From: Bacteroidales bacterium
GTDB taxonomy: Bacteria; Bacteroidota; Bacteroidia; Bacteroidales; P3
Reading direction: 5' to 3'
DNA length: 64,000 bases
Assembly: GCA_017962445.1 (NCBI GenBank)
Contig: JAGCVI010000009.1
Span: forward strand, 1-64,000
Shown here: piece after piece, positions 19,017 to 28,402 of the stretch
Layout: each line of letters begins with the position of its first letter
How positions within the stretch are numbered: the stretch's first letter is position 1
The notes under the pieces: generated by a model
The model's database searches: none
Told to the model about the DNA's origin: nothing
The model's input: only the letters and a program-made list of their open reading frames with translations
Made by a program: the position numbers and the translations under genes

Positions 19017-20408
19017 TCATCCATGTATCGCTTCACCGTAGGCTGCCTCTATCGCCTCCATCACACCCTCCGACATCGTTGGGTGCGGATGTATCGACGA
19101 CGCAACCTGCTTCGCTGTCAGCCCGTTCTGGCGTGCCGACACTATGCCGGCTATCATCTCCGTCACATTGTCACCGCACATGTGGGCTCCCAGAATCTCA
19201 TCGGTATTCTTGTCTATCACCATCTTGATGAAACCGTCGTTGTTGCCCGCAGCAGTGGCCTTTCCGCTGGCTTTGAAGAAGAACTTGCCTGTCAGCACCT
19301 CGTGACCAGCCTCAACGGCCTTCTTCTCTGTCATACCTACACTAGCCACCTCGGGTGTCGTGTATGTGCAGCCCGGAATGTTGCTGTAGTTCACCGGCTT
19401 CGGATCCCCGCCCGCAATCTTGTCCACACAGCACAGCGCCTCTGCGCTAGCCACATGCGCTAGCGCCGGTCCGTGCACAACGTCGCCGATGGCGTAATAG
19501 CCGGGAACATTCGTGCGGTAATAGTCGTCCACCGTTATCTTGCCTCGCTCGAAAGTAATGCCGGTCTCCTCCAAGCCAAGGTTCTCCAGGTTCGTAATCA
19601 CTCCTACGGCCGAAAGCACCACGTCGCAGTCCACCGTCACCTCTGCACCTTTCTTGTCCTTGATAAGCACGTGGCACACATCGCCCTCCACGTCAACCTT
19701 CTCCACCGATGCGCTCATCATCACCTTCATACCCATCTTCTTGAAACTGCGCGCCACATTAGCCGACGTATCCTCGTCCTCGTTGGGCAGAATCGTTGGC
19801 ATGAACTCTACAAGCGTCACCTGTACTCCTATGCTCTGATAAAAGAAGGCAAACTCGCTGCCTATGGCTCCACTGCCCACAACAACCATCGAGTTCGGCT
19901 TGTCTCTCAGCGTCATCGCCTCCCTGTAGCCAATAATGTGCTTGCCGTCCTGCGGCAGGTTCGGCAAATTCCGAGACCGCGCTCCAGTGGCGATAATGAT
20001 ATGCTGCGCCTCGAAGACACTCTTCGTGCCATCGGCAGCTGTAACCTCTACCTTATGTTCCGGCAGCACGCGGGCAGTGCCATCAATCACGTCGACATTG
20101 TTTTTCTTCAGCAGGAACTGTATTCCCTTACTCATCGTCTCTGCAACGCCTCGCGAACGCGTCACCATCGCCGTCAGGTCTGCCTCCGCCGGCTGTGCCG
20201 TAACACCGTAGGCTGCTGCATGGTTCACATAGTTGTACACCTGCGCGCTCTTCAGCAACGCCTTCGTGGGGATGCAACCCCAGTTCAGGCAGATGCCGCC
20301 CAGGTTCTCTCGTTCTATTACCGCGGTCTTCATACCCTTCTGGGCCGACCGCACGGCAGCCACATAGCCTCCCGGGCCGCTTCCAATCACTATTACGTCG
20401 TAGTTCAT
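19017..20408 (-). CDS. lpdA: Dihydrolipoyl dehydrogenase
   Basis: A 463-residue FAD-dependent E3 subunit that reoxidises dihydrolipoamide for 2-oxoacid dehydrogenase or glycine cleavage complexes. The FAD fold GSGPGGYVAAVRSAQKG is at residues 9-25. The redox disulfide is GGICLNWGCIPTK (Cys40, Cys45), the NAD site is VVGSGAIGSEFA, and the His-Glu pair is in SSIHPHPTMSEGVMEA at the C-terminus. The 2-oxoacid dehydrogenase partner genes are not nearby. A Bacteroidetes-type promoter lies about 100 nt upstream. Confidence 0.95.
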   Translation of the reverse strand: MNYDVIVIGSGPGGYVAAVRSAQKGMKTAVIERENLGGICLNWGCIPTKALLKSAQVYNYVNHAAAYGVTAQPAEADLTAMVTRSRGVAETMSKGIQFLLKKNNVDVIDGTARVLPEHKVEVTAADGTKSVFEAQHIIIATGARSRNLPNLPQDGKHIIGYREAMTLRDKPNSMVVVGSGAIGSEFAFFYQSIGVQVTLVEFMPTILPNEDEDTSANVARSFKKMGMKVMMSASVEKVDVEGDVCHVLIKDKKGAEVTVDCDVVLSAVGVITNLENLGLEETGITFERGKITVDDYYRTNVPGYYAIGDVVHGPALAHVASAEALCCVDKIAGGDPKPVNYSNIPGCTYTTPEVASVGMTEKKAVEAGHEVLTGKFFFKASGKATAAGNNDGFIKMVIDKNTDEILGAHMCGDNVTEMIAGIVSARQNGLTAKQVASSIHPHPTMSEGVMEAIEAAYGEAIHG

Positions 20409-20508
20409 GTTCTTTATATTTTTATATTTTATTCGTTTTTTTTTAAAAACTTAATTAACACTGATTCACACGTTGTTGCAGAACAACCCCAACAACGAAA
20501 CATCTCCG

Positions 20509-20540
20509 CAAAGATACAAAAATACAGCTAATCCACCAAA
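20509..20540 (-). promoter_or_regulatory. Bacteroidetes-type promoter for lpdA
   Basis: Read on the minus strand, TATCTTTG (plus 20509-20516) matches the -7 consensus TAnnTTTG. TTTG (plus 20537-20540) fits the -33 element at about 20 nt spacing. The predicted leader before lpdA is about 95 nt. Confidence 0.65.
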
Positions 20541-20568
20541 TTTATTTTGTCATTCAACTCCTTTTCAT

Positions 20569-20576
20569 TATTTTTG
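20569..20576 (+). promoter_or_regulatory. Bacteroidetes-type -7 promoter element
   Basis: TATTTTTG matches TAnnTTTG and lies 25 nt before the ATG at 20602. It supports that start over the upstream extension of the frame to 20473. It diverges from the lpdA promoter in the same 193-nt region. Confidence 0.5.
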
Positions 20577-20601
20577 TATTTCAATAAACATTGTGGTATT
20601 A

Positions 20602-21900
20602 ATGCGTAAGGTTTTTAAAATCAAAATATTAATCATCATACTAGCTCTCCCTGTAATAGGGTCTGCTCAAAACTTGCGCCTAAGCCACTTGTGGAGCCGC
20701 ACAACCATCTGCTTCGATCTGAACCAGCTCTACAATTACAACATTTACGAGGGCAACCGCTGGGGAGCCGGATTTAACATTACCACTCCTCTGCACTTCG
20801 ACGAGCGCTATGGTTATGATTTCCAAAATCATCTCTACGCTGCAGCTAATATCGGCTGGGGTACTGGCGACGAGGCTTGGAAATGGGGCGTCGATGCCGC
20901 TCTGCGTTTCCCAAGGTATGTATTCAGAGGTGTCTACGCAAGTTACCATCATGACATTGAAAGGATTGGCAACCACAGTTTCATCTCCTACAACATCTTC
21001 AACACTTTCGACAACAGCTCTTACTTCTCGTCGCGCTACAGCGGTATCGACCGATTGACTGCAGGTATTCAACTGGACTTGCCCGGCAAAAGCTTTCTCT
21101 CTCTGGAATACCGTCACTCCGCTGAACGTCTTCTGTTTAACGCCGTGGGGCCCCTCTACCCCGCCAAATACGACGATGAGGCAATGCCTAAAAACTACTT
21201 TGACGAAGCTCACGTCACACTCTCCTACGGCAAAGACTGGCTGCTTGACCTCCTCTTCGGAAAAGTCCAACTGAATGGGTGTGGACCGGCAGGCGACATA
21301 CAACTTAACGACCACTTCTGGCGCCTGCTGATGCAATACAGCCACTCTTTCGAATTCAAAGGAAAATGGGGAAGCCTCTCGGTATTTGCTCAGGCAGGTA
21401 CCACAGGACTCGAGGATTCGCCCATTTCACGCCGTTTTGACCTGAGCGGAGCTGGCGGTTCTATCTACTACTTCCGCAACACGCTGCTCACTGTTCGTCC
21501 AAACACCTTCATGGCTGACGGGTTCCTGCTAGGCAGCCTCTGCTACAACTTCGGTATTCCCCTCTGGAGCCTCAGGATATCTAAACCTCGTCCCTTCATA
21601 CAACTCAACGCCATGTGGGGTATGCTCTATGGGAAAAACGAAAAAATATACGATATCCAAAGCGGACACCTCATCGGTGAGGACCCATCCTACGCTGGAC
21701 TGCCGACTGCCATCAGGTTGACAGCACCCGACGACGGACTGCTGGAACCTGTCGTGGGACTTGACGGTCTGCTGGAATGGGGAGCTCTCGACGTCGGTGT
21801 TGCTGCCGCTCTGCAACTGACTCCTCAGAAAGCAATTTATCATTCAGACAATTTTTCGGACATATTCTCCGTTATGGCTATTGTGAAGCTGAAATTGTGA
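20602..21900 (+). CDS. Outer-membrane beta-barrel-like protein
   Basis: A 432-residue secreted protein. The signal peptide MRKVFKIKILIIILALPVIG ends in SAQ near residue 22. The mature part alternates polar and aromatic residues as beta strands do (for example FLSLEYRHSAERLLF, AHVTLSYGKDWLLDLLF), and it ends in IFSVMAIVKLKL, which looks like a final outer-membrane strand. The central RFDLSGAGGSIYYFRNT resembles the barrel parts of DUF5686-like proteins, but that assignment is uncertain. The ATG at 20602 follows a promoter by 25 nt. A DUF5106 thioredoxin-like gene follows 53 nt downstream. Confidence 0.7.
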   Translation: MRKVFKIKILIIILALPVIGSAQNLRLSHLWSRTTICFDLNQLYNYNIYEGNRWGAGFNITTPLHFDERYGYDFQNHLYAAANIGWGTGDEAWKWGVDAALRFPRYVFRGVYASYHHDIERIGNHSFISYNIFNTFDNSSYFSSRYSGIDRLTAGIQLDLPGKSFLSLEYRHSAERLLFNAVGPLYPAKYDDEAMPKNYFDEAHVTLSYGKDWLLDLLFGKVQLNGCGPAGDIQLNDHFWRLLMQYSHSFEFKGKWGSLSVFAQAGTTGLEDSPISRRFDLSGAGGSIYYFRNTLLTVRPNTFMADGFLLGSLCYNFGIPLWSLRISKPRPFIQLNAMWGMLYGKNEKIYDIQSGHLIGEDPSYAGLPTAIRLTAPDDGLLEPVVGLDGLLEWGALDVGVAAALQLTPQKAIYHSDNFSDIFSVMAIVKLKL

Positions 21901-21953
21901 AATCGCAAATTGAACTCTTAAACTTCGAAACTATAAAACTATTAAACAATTAT

Positions 21954-23459
21954 ATGAACTCTAATATCAAGATAAAACTGTCGATCCTTCTGTTTCTTGT
22001 TGCTACAATGGGACAGGGAGCAGCACAGACTTACAAGATTACGTTCAACTCGCCGGCTCTTGACGGCGGGAAATACTATATAGGACAACACTTCCGCGAC
22101 AAGTTCATTCTTAAGGACTCCTCTCAAGCCCAGAAAGGAACCATCACCTTCCTCAGCCGCACTGGTAAGCTGGACCGCGGTGTTTACACCCTTCTGGACA
22201 GCAACAAAAAGAAAATATTCGACTTCATGGTGGATGACAGCCGTATGTTCTCAATCGCATTCGACGAGAAACACACGAACGCCGGAATGTCAGTGAAGGG
22301 CTCGAAGGCGAACGAGGTGATGTTTCAATACATGGCGAAACTGGACAAAGCTAACGAACAGAGCAAGGAAATCAACGCAAGGATGAAAGATGCAGCACAG
22401 AAAGAAAAGGCCGAGAAAGACATGGATGCCCTGAGCGACGAAATGAACACGTTTGAGGAATCATATAGAAAAGCCAACTCTAAATACCTGTTCACAAAGC
22501 TGGTGACAATGTTCGGCAGATTTGATGTTCCTGACAAAATACCGCAGGGATGTCCTGATACAAACCTAAGGGAATGGCAAGCCTACTATTACCGCACACA
22601 CTTCTGGGACAAGGTGGACCTGAAAGACCACTCTCTGATTTATACTCCCCACCTCTTCGACAAGATGAACTACTACTTCTTCGGTGTTCTCTACCACCAA
22701 GAGAGTGACACAATAACAAAATACGCTCACTCGGTACTCGACAAGGTGGTGAACGACAGCACTATGCTGCGCTACTTCCTGGATTTCATAACGCCAAACT
22801 ATGAGCGCAGCACCAAGAACATCGGCTGGGACCAGGTGTTCGTCGACCTGGTGAAAGACTACTACCTTAAAGGCAAATGCCCGTGGGCAAGCGAAGCAGA
22901 ACTATACAGCAAGCAACAGACAGTGGAGTTCCTCAGCCAGTCGCTGATCGGTGCAATGGGACAAGAGCTGCTGATGGCCGACACCAACCAGTCGGAGAAC
23001 CCGGCAGACTGGATTTCCTCGCATGCATTCCCTCAGAAGTATGTAATGCTGTGGTTCTGGGACCCTGACTGCAGCCACTGCAAGAAACAGACTGCGGAAC
23101 TGATAACACTGTACGATTCGCTCAACAGAGCCGGGAACAAGGTTTTCGAGGTCTATGCCGTTGGCTACGAAAGCGACACGAAAAAATGGATCAAGTATGT
23201 GCGCGACCACAAGCTGCCCTTTGTCAATGTCGGCGGACCAAACGTGAACATCGACTATCAGGAAGCCTACAACGTGCATGGAGCTCCCACCATGATACTG
23301 CTCAATGCAGACCGCCAGATAATCATGAACAAGACTCTAGCAACCGACATGGTGCTGCCATTCATCAAAAGGTACGAAGAGACACACCCAGAGCAAGTAA
23401 ACCGCCAACCTTCACGTTGGCAACTTGAAGGAATCCGCCGTACAAAAATCCAGAATTGA
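21954..23459 (+). CDS. DUF5106/thioredoxin-like periplasmic protein
   Basis: A 501-residue exported protein. The signal peptide is MNSNIKIKLSILLFLVATMG, with likely cleavage after GAAQ. Residues 25-110 match a DUF4369-like beta domain, the middle is helical and DUF5106-like, and the C-terminal domain is thioredoxin-like. That domain carries the redox motif CSHC in LWFWDPDCSHCKKQTAEL (near residue 370) and a cis-Pro in VHGAPTMILL. It probably reduces or isomerises disulfides in the periplasm. The start at 21954 was chosen because the frame upstream runs through the previous gene. tpiA follows by 30 nt. Confidence 0.85.
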   Translation: MNSNIKIKLSILLFLVATMGQGAAQTYKITFNSPALDGGKYYIGQHFRDKFILKDSSQAQKGTITFLSRTGKLDRGVYTLLDSNKKKIFDFMVDDSRMFSIAFDEKHTNAGMSVKGSKANEVMFQYMAKLDKANEQSKEINARMKDAAQKEKAEKDMDALSDEMNTFEESYRKANSKYLFTKLVTMFGRFDVPDKIPQGCPDTNLREWQAYYYRTHFWDKVDLKDHSLIYTPHLFDKMNYYFFGVLYHQESDTITKYAHSVLDKVVNDSTMLRYFLDFITPNYERSTKNIGWDQVFVDLVKDYYLKGKCPWASEAELYSKQQTVEFLSQSLIGAMGQELLMADTNQSENPADWISSHAFPQKYVMLWFWDPDCSHCKKQTAELITLYDSLNRAGNKVFEVYAVGYESDTKKWIKYVRDHKLPFVNVGGPNVNIDYQEAYNVHGAPTMILLNADRQIIMNKTLATDMVLPFIKRYEETHPEQVNRQPSRWQLEGIRRTKIQN

Positions 23460-23489
23460 ATTAATCAAAACCTTTAATATCTATAAATT

Positions 23490-24251
23490 ATGAGACAAAA
23501 CATCGTTGCAGGAAACTGGAAAATGAATCTGAGTTTCGATGAAGCCGACAATCTTATCGAAGAACTGGTTGAGAAACTCGAAGAAAACGAACTCGCTCCA
23601 AACACGAGAATGATTGTCTGTCCTCCATTCCCATATCTGGAATTGTGTTCAGATGCCAGCGTGGACTCATATTTCGCCGTAGGTGCACAGAATGTCAACG
23701 AAAACGATAACGGAGCCTATACCGGCGAAGTAAGCGCTACAATGCTCCATTCAATGGAACTGGACTACTGTATCGTGGGACACTCGGAGCGCCGCGCGTA
23801 TTACGGTGAAACAGATGCACTTATTGCAAAAAAAGTAGACCAACTGCAAAAGTACGACATCACTCCTATATTTTGCTGCGGTGAAGTGCTCGAAGAGCGT
23901 GAAGCCAACAGGCAGTTTGAAGTGGTGAAACGCCAAATCACCGACGGTCTGTTCCATCTTGACAAAGAGCACATCACCAACATTATAATTGCCTACGAAC
24001 CAGTATGGGCAATCGGTACCGGCAAAACCGCCACTCCCGACCAGGCTCAGGAGATGCATGCTTTCATCCGTGGACTGCTGGCTGAGAAATACGGCAAGGA
24101 GGTGGCTGACGAAATCAGCATCCTCTATGGTGGCAGCTGCAAACCTTCAAATGCCAAAGAGCTGTTTGCCAATCCCGATGTCGACGGCGGACTTATCGGA
24201 GGTGCATCGCTCAAGTCAGAGGACTTCTTCCAAATCGCCATGTCGTTCTAA
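23490..24251 (+). CDS. tpiA: Triosephosphate isomerase
   Basis: A 253-residue glycolytic enzyme that interconverts dihydroxyacetone phosphate and glyceraldehyde 3-phosphate. Catalytic residues are in place: Lys11 in GNWKMN, His98 in IVGHSERR and Glu170 in AYEPVWAIGTGK. The phosphate-binding loop is YGGSCKPSNAKEL with Cys where most homologues have Val. It sits in a plus-strand run between the thioredoxin-like gene and a membrane-protein gene. Confidence 0.97.
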   Translation: MRQNIVAGNWKMNLSFDEADNLIEELVEKLEENELAPNTRMIVCPPFPYLELCSDASVDSYFAVGAQNVNENDNGAYTGEVSATMLHSMELDYCIVGHSERRAYYGETDALIAKKVDQLQKYDITPIFCCGEVLEEREANRQFEVVKRQITDGLFHLDKEHITNIIIAYEPVWAIGTGKTATPDQAQEMHAFIRGLLAEKYGKEVADEISILYGGSCKPSNAKELFANPDVDGGLIGGASLKSEDFFQIAMSF

Positions 24252-24298
24252 GACAAGGAAACAGAAACAGATTTATTAACCATAAACTACATAATATC

Positions 24299-25033
24299 AT
24301 GGCAACAAATTACATTGAATCGGCCGAAGTCATAGAAGACGGCGGCAAGTATAAACAGAATTCGTCGCAGAACACACCTCCGCAGTCGCTCTATCCGGAA
24401 GGCTGGAAGCAGGCTGCAAAACCCGTGTGGAACGGCGTTCTTTATGTATGTGTCCTTCTGCTGCTTTGCGGAATCCTTGTTTTCTTCTTCCCGAACAACG
24501 GCATTCCTCAGAAGATTGGTGCGGGCACACTGCTCGTCTATTTCCTCGTGTTCACGTTCATCCTTCTCGGTGCCATCAACATCTACCAGAAGGGATTGAT
24601 TCAGTTCTCGACAATGTTCGGCAAGGATGGCAAGCGTGCACTCGACGTTATACGTTGGGGCTACATGTTCGCCATCATGGGCGTGATATTCCTTTTCTTT
24701 ATCTTCTGCCTTCCCTTTGTCGACCCCACAGAGAAAACCAAACTCTCCACGATCTTCATCGGCAACAGCATCAACCTGCTGGCGACAGTGACCTCCATCG
24801 TCGGATTCCTGATGCTTGCAACCGCCAACGGATGCCCCGATGCCTCGCGCAAAGGTGCATTGCGTATGATTCTGGCCACCATCGTTCTGCTCGGAGCAGC
24901 ATTCATGGCACCTTTCGCCATACAAGCAGACGGCGGCGGAACCTGGAAACGTATTTTCGAGCTGATACTGATACTTCTTGGAGCAATCCTGTTCCTCATC
25001 TCGTGGCACAAAATCACGAGCATCAAAAACTGA
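24299..25033 (+). CDS. Six-helix membrane protein of unknown function
   Basis: A 244-residue protein whose family I do not recognise. A soluble N-terminal part of about 40 residues (MATNYIESAEVIEDGGKYKQ) precedes six hydrophobic segments. They are near residues 45-64, 72-95, 122-144, 155-177, 190-208 and 220-240. Short charged loops such as RWGY and KTKLS separate them. It follows tpiA by 47 nt and precedes an ABC permease by 22 nt, in the same direction. No catalytic motif is visible. Confidence 0.7.
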   Translation: MATNYIESAEVIEDGGKYKQNSSQNTPPQSLYPEGWKQAAKPVWNGVLYVCVLLLLCGILVFFFPNNGIPQKIGAGTLLVYFLVFTFILLGAINIYQKGLIQFSTMFGKDGKRALDVIRWGYMFAIMGVIFLFFIFCLPFVDPTEKTKLSTIFIGNSINLLATVTSIVGFLMLATANGCPDASRKGALRMILATIVLLGAAFMAPFAIQADGGGTWKRIFELILILLGAILFLISWHKITSIKN

Positions 25034-25055
25034 CATTCATCCATTACTTTAAAAA

Positions 25056-26276
25056 GTGACATTTGAACGCCTGATAGCCCGCCGCTTTCTGAAACGTGAG
25101 AAGAAAACGTTCTCGCGACCGCTGGTGAACATAGCCACCTACACCATTGCACTAGGGATAGTGGTCATGATAATGGCAGTGATGATACTGCGGGGATTTC
25201 AGAACAACATAACAGGGAAAGTGGCGGGCTTCGGGTCACATATCACCATACGCGGTTTCGGATGGGGGAACGACTTTGACGAGATACCCATCGTCATGTC
25301 GCCCGAGGAGCTGCAAAGGATAGCCAATGTACCTGGGGTTGAGAAGGTACAGCCCTATGCCGTCAAGGGCGGAATGCTGAAAACCGACGAGCAGATACAG
25401 GGCATTATTTTCAAGGGCATAGACAGCTGTTACGACAAGACATTCTTTTCGCAAAACCTTGTAAACGGGCGACTGCCGGAGATTGGCGGAGAGAGCGCCT
25501 CGAAGGAGGTGATAATATCGCAACGCATCGCCAACATGCTGCAGATCGATACCGGCATGAAGGCGCCTACCTATTTCTGGACCGGCGACAACTACCGGGC
25601 GCGCGATTTCAGGGTGGTGGGGATCTACAACACAGACCTGCCTGAATTTGACGAGCATTACATTTTTGGCGACATCAAGCAAGTCCAAAAGCTGAACAAA
25701 TGGGAAAACGGCGAGGTGGCGGGCTATGAATTGACGGTGGACAACTACGACAAGCTCGACGCCATAGCCAGCGAGGTACAAGGGGTGACACGCCCCGACC
25801 TCGAGGTCACAACGATACGCGAGAACAACCTTTCCATGTTTGCGTGGCTAGAGCTGCTCGACTCGAACATCGCCCTGATACTGGCCATAATGGCCATTGT
25901 GTGCGTCACCTCGGTCGTTTCGGCGCTGTTGATAATGATTTTCGAACGAACCGCCATGATTGGAGTGCTCAAAACACTCGGCAGCTCGAACAGATCCATA
26001 CGCCGCATCTTCATGCTGAAAGCGATGCCGATCATTATCCGAGGAGTGGTGATTGGCGACGCTATAGCGCTGGCGCTGGCGCTGCTGCAGTCGCGGTTCC
26101 ACATCCTGAAGCTCGACAGCAACAACTACTACATGAGTTTCGTACCCGTCGACATCAACGCATGGTATTTCATTGCGATCAGCGTCGCCACCTTTGCAGT
26201 GTGCACGTTGGCGCTGCTCATCCCGTCGACCTACATAGCCCGCATAGACCCGGCGAAAACGATCAGGGTAGAATAA
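25056..26276 (+). CDS. FtsX/LolC-E-like ABC transporter permease
   Basis: A 406-residue inner-membrane protein. The layout is that of LolC/LolE and MacB-type permeases: helix 1 at about residues 25-48 (NIATYTIALGIVVMIMAVMI), a periplasmic MacB-like domain to about 265, then three C-terminal helices. The ERTAMIGVLKTLGSSNRSIR segment is the FtsX signature. Such permeases extract lipoproteins for the outer membrane or export peptides. No LolD-type ATPase gene is adjacent. The start is GTG 25056; no better ATG precedes the first helix. Confidence 0.85.
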   Translation: MTFERLIARRFLKREKKTFSRPLVNIATYTIALGIVVMIMAVMILRGFQNNITGKVAGFGSHITIRGFGWGNDFDEIPIVMSPEELQRIANVPGVEKVQPYAVKGGMLKTDEQIQGIIFKGIDSCYDKTFFSQNLVNGRLPEIGGESASKEVIISQRIANMLQIDTGMKAPTYFWTGDNYRARDFRVVGIYNTDLPEFDEHYIFGDIKQVQKLNKWENGEVAGYELTVDNYDKLDAIASEVQGVTRPDLEVTTIRENNLSMFAWLELLDSNIALILAIMAIVCVTSVVSALLIMIFERTAMIGVLKTLGSSNRSIRRIFMLKAMPIIIRGVVIGDAIALALALLQSRFHILKLDSNNYYMSFVPVDINAWYFIAISVATFAVCTLALLIPSTYIARIDPAKTIRVE

Positions 26277-26315
26277 CCATAATGAATTTAGCACAAATTA
26301 TTTACAAAAAAAACG

Positions 26316-28211
26316 ATGAAAAGAATAACGCCTATATCAATTTGCAGAATAGTTGTATTTAGTATCATGGCAGTTGCCTGCCAAAAAGAAAACCTTGATG
26401 GGAAGTTGATTATAACGGCTGAGAAGATGGGCGGGGATGGGAAAGTGGCGGTGACGGGGCGGACATCGGAATGGGTGGACGGAGACAGGATACGCATCAA
26501 CGACAAGACGAAGACAATCAGCGTCAGTGACGGACTGGCAACAATTGACAACACAACCGACGCCGTTTCATCGCCATTCAGGGCTGTGTATCCAGAAACA
26601 CTTGTCGCCGCCGATGCCAACCTGACTGAAAATGTCACAACCACGGTGACAATTCCCAACGAATACGAGTATGTTGTTCCCAATGGTAAACAGATTGTCG
26701 GCATGCCGATGGCTGCATGTGCAGAAAGTGGAAGCGAGCTGAAATTCAAGCACCTCACTGCGGCTGTTGCAGTAAAATTGACCAATAGTTTCGGCGGGAA
26801 CCTAACTATCGACGAAATAGCTGTACAGAGCGACGTGTCGCAGATATGCGGCACACGCACAGTTGACTTCACCGACGAAAGTGCGCTCACTAATCAGACA
26901 GCGAACGATGCAGATGTCACCGCTGAACAAAAGAAGGTACGCATAACCTTTGACGATGCTGTGGGCCGGCGACTGGTGATGGGCAATAACGAGACAGAAT
27001 ACGTCGTGGTGCCGGTGCTGCCGGTGAGCTCGAGCAACCGTTTCACGGTGATAGTAAAGGCGACGTACGGCGGCAAGCAGTATGTGTTTGCGAAGACGCA
27101 GACTAGCGGGGGTGCCCTTGCGCGGAACGAGATGGGCTATGTGCCGGTGGCGATGAGTGCGGGGAACGAGGATGTGGTGGACTATCTGATTGAGACGACC
27201 TCGGAGTACAACACACTGGTCTCGAACATCAACGGCCGTGTCAGCGGCTACACCGGCAATGTGAGGGTTACCATCAACGGCACACTCGATTTCGAAGGGG
27301 CAACTGTCGACCCGATAAACCTCGCCTACGCATCGCTTACCATCAACGGTATCAACAACGCCACCATCAAGAACCTGACGATGAACGGCAACAGCAACAA
27401 CTATGGATTGGTTTCATACGTCGGGAGCTCCTATTCGTTGACGGTCAACAAGCTTACGGTAGAGAACATGACGCTGCCGGGGACGAACGGGAATACATTG
27501 TCCAATATCGGTGCGATATGTGCTTCAACTTCAGGAGATGTCAGTCTGAGCGGATGCAAGGTCAAGAATATTACTGTCGGTACGAATGAGACGACGGGGT
27601 TGTCGCCCAATATTGGAGGCTTTATAGGATATATAAACGCGACGAGGGCAACAGCCGTAGAGGTATCAATTGACAATTGCAGATACCTGCAAGACGTAAC
27701 GCCGATGGCTTCAAATACAATATCACTAGATCGCCCAAGAATTGGAGGACTAATCGGTTATGCAACGGAAAACTATGGAAAGGAAATACATTTGAATATA
27801 AACGACTGTAACATCAATAGTTCAACATCGTCAGGAATGAATGCAACGCTATCAATCTCCGGTTATTCCAACAATATACATTTAGCAGGATTAATAGGTT
27901 CATGTTCAATGTATTCAATAGATGGCACCTATAGCAATTTAAAAATTAAAAACACATCGGTAAAGACCAATTTCTCTGTCACGAAAAACAGCCAGTCATC
28001 TATATATATCGGAGGTATGATAGGTAATTGTTCAAGTACAAATTACCCATCGAATTCTGAATGGAATGGAAACAGTCTATCAGGAACTATTCAGTATTCA
28101 AACAATGGTGCAGATAACACAAAGAATGTAAAACAGATAGTTGGTACTCTAGAAGATTATAATTTTGAAAGTGGAATCACAACCTTAGGAATAACAATAA
28201 CAACACTATAA
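26316..28211 (+). CDS. Fimbrillin-like lipoprotein with GLUG-type repeats
   Basis: A 631-residue surface lipoprotein. The signal peptide ends in the lipobox VACQ near residue 22. Residues 30-300 follow the fimbrillin (Mfa/FimA-like) pattern, including PFRAVYPETL, ELKFKHLTAAVAVKLTN and the NRFTVIVKATYGGKQYVF strand. The C-terminal half is a beta-helix-like array with at least four GG[LFM]IG repeats (GGFIGY, GGLIGY, AGLIGS, GGMIGN), as in GLUG-motif adhesins. Base composition falls from GC-rich to AT-rich near 27700, at the start of the repeats. It may be displayed on the surface as a fimbrial or adhesive protein. A 62-residue peptide gene follows after 2 nt. Confidence 0.8.
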   Translation: MKRITPISICRIVVFSIMAVACQKENLDGKLIITAEKMGGDGKVAVTGRTSEWVDGDRIRINDKTKTISVSDGLATIDNTTDAVSSPFRAVYPETLVAADANLTENVTTTVTIPNEYEYVVPNGKQIVGMPMAACAESGSELKFKHLTAAVAVKLTNSFGGNLTIDEIAVQSDVSQICGTRTVDFTDESALTNQTANDADVTAEQKKVRITFDDAVGRRLVMGNNETEYVVVPVLPVSSSNRFTVIVKATYGGKQYVFAKTQTSGGALARNEMGYVPVAMSAGNEDVVDYLIETTSEYNTLVSNINGRVSGYTGNVRVTINGTLDFEGATVDPINLAYASLTINGINNATIKNLTMNGNSNNYGLVSYVGSSYSLTVNKLTVENMTLPGTNGNTLSNIGAICASTSGDVSLSGCKVKNITVGTNETTGLSPNIGGFIGYINATRATAVEVSIDNCRYLQDVTPMASNTISLDRPRIGGLIGYATENYGKEIHLNINDCNINSSTSSGMNATLSISGYSNNIHLAGLIGSCSMYSIDGTYSNLKIKNTSVKTNFSVTKNSQSSIYIGGMIGNCSSTNYPSNSEWNGNSLSGTIQYSNNGADNTKNVKQIVGTLEDYNFESGITTLGITITTL

Positions 28212-28213
28212 TT

Positions 28214-28402
28214 ATGAAAACAAAAGAAAAATACACGGCGCCGAAGGTGACAGTGGTCAGTTTTCATGTGGAGCGTGGTTTCGACGCAAGCTCACCGTCA
28301 AGCATTGGTGTATACAACCAAGAGTTTGACGACCGCCAGATGGAGACGTTCCAATCACGCTCGGGCTGGGGTGACGATGGTGGCAACAGTTTCTGGGACT
28401 AA
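28214..28402 (+). CDS. Small peptide (62 residues), fimbrillin-linked
   Basis: A 62-residue protein starting 2 nt after the fimbrillin-like gene, so co-translation is likely. The first 30 residues (YTAPKVTVVSFHVERGFDAS) have a YxxPxVxV...E-GF-AS pattern that I associate with small Bacteroidales peptides of unknown role. The last 20 residues are acidic and aromatic and end GWGDDGGNSFWD. There is no classical signal peptide. A leader-core layout is possible but unproven. The stop (TAA 28400-28402) directly touches the stop of the convergent gene. Confidence 0.6.
   Translation: MKTKEKYTAPKVTVVSFHVERGFDASSPSSIGVYNQEFDDRQMETFQSRSGWGDDGGNSFWD

Noticed and set aside
19473-20531. A 352-codon frame opposite lpdA
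   Set aside because: Antisense of a complete, motif-rich gene.
24287-25036. A 249-codon frame opposite the six-helix protein
   Set aside because: The plus-strand frame has clear membrane helices; the opposite product is Cys/Glu/His-rich antisense.
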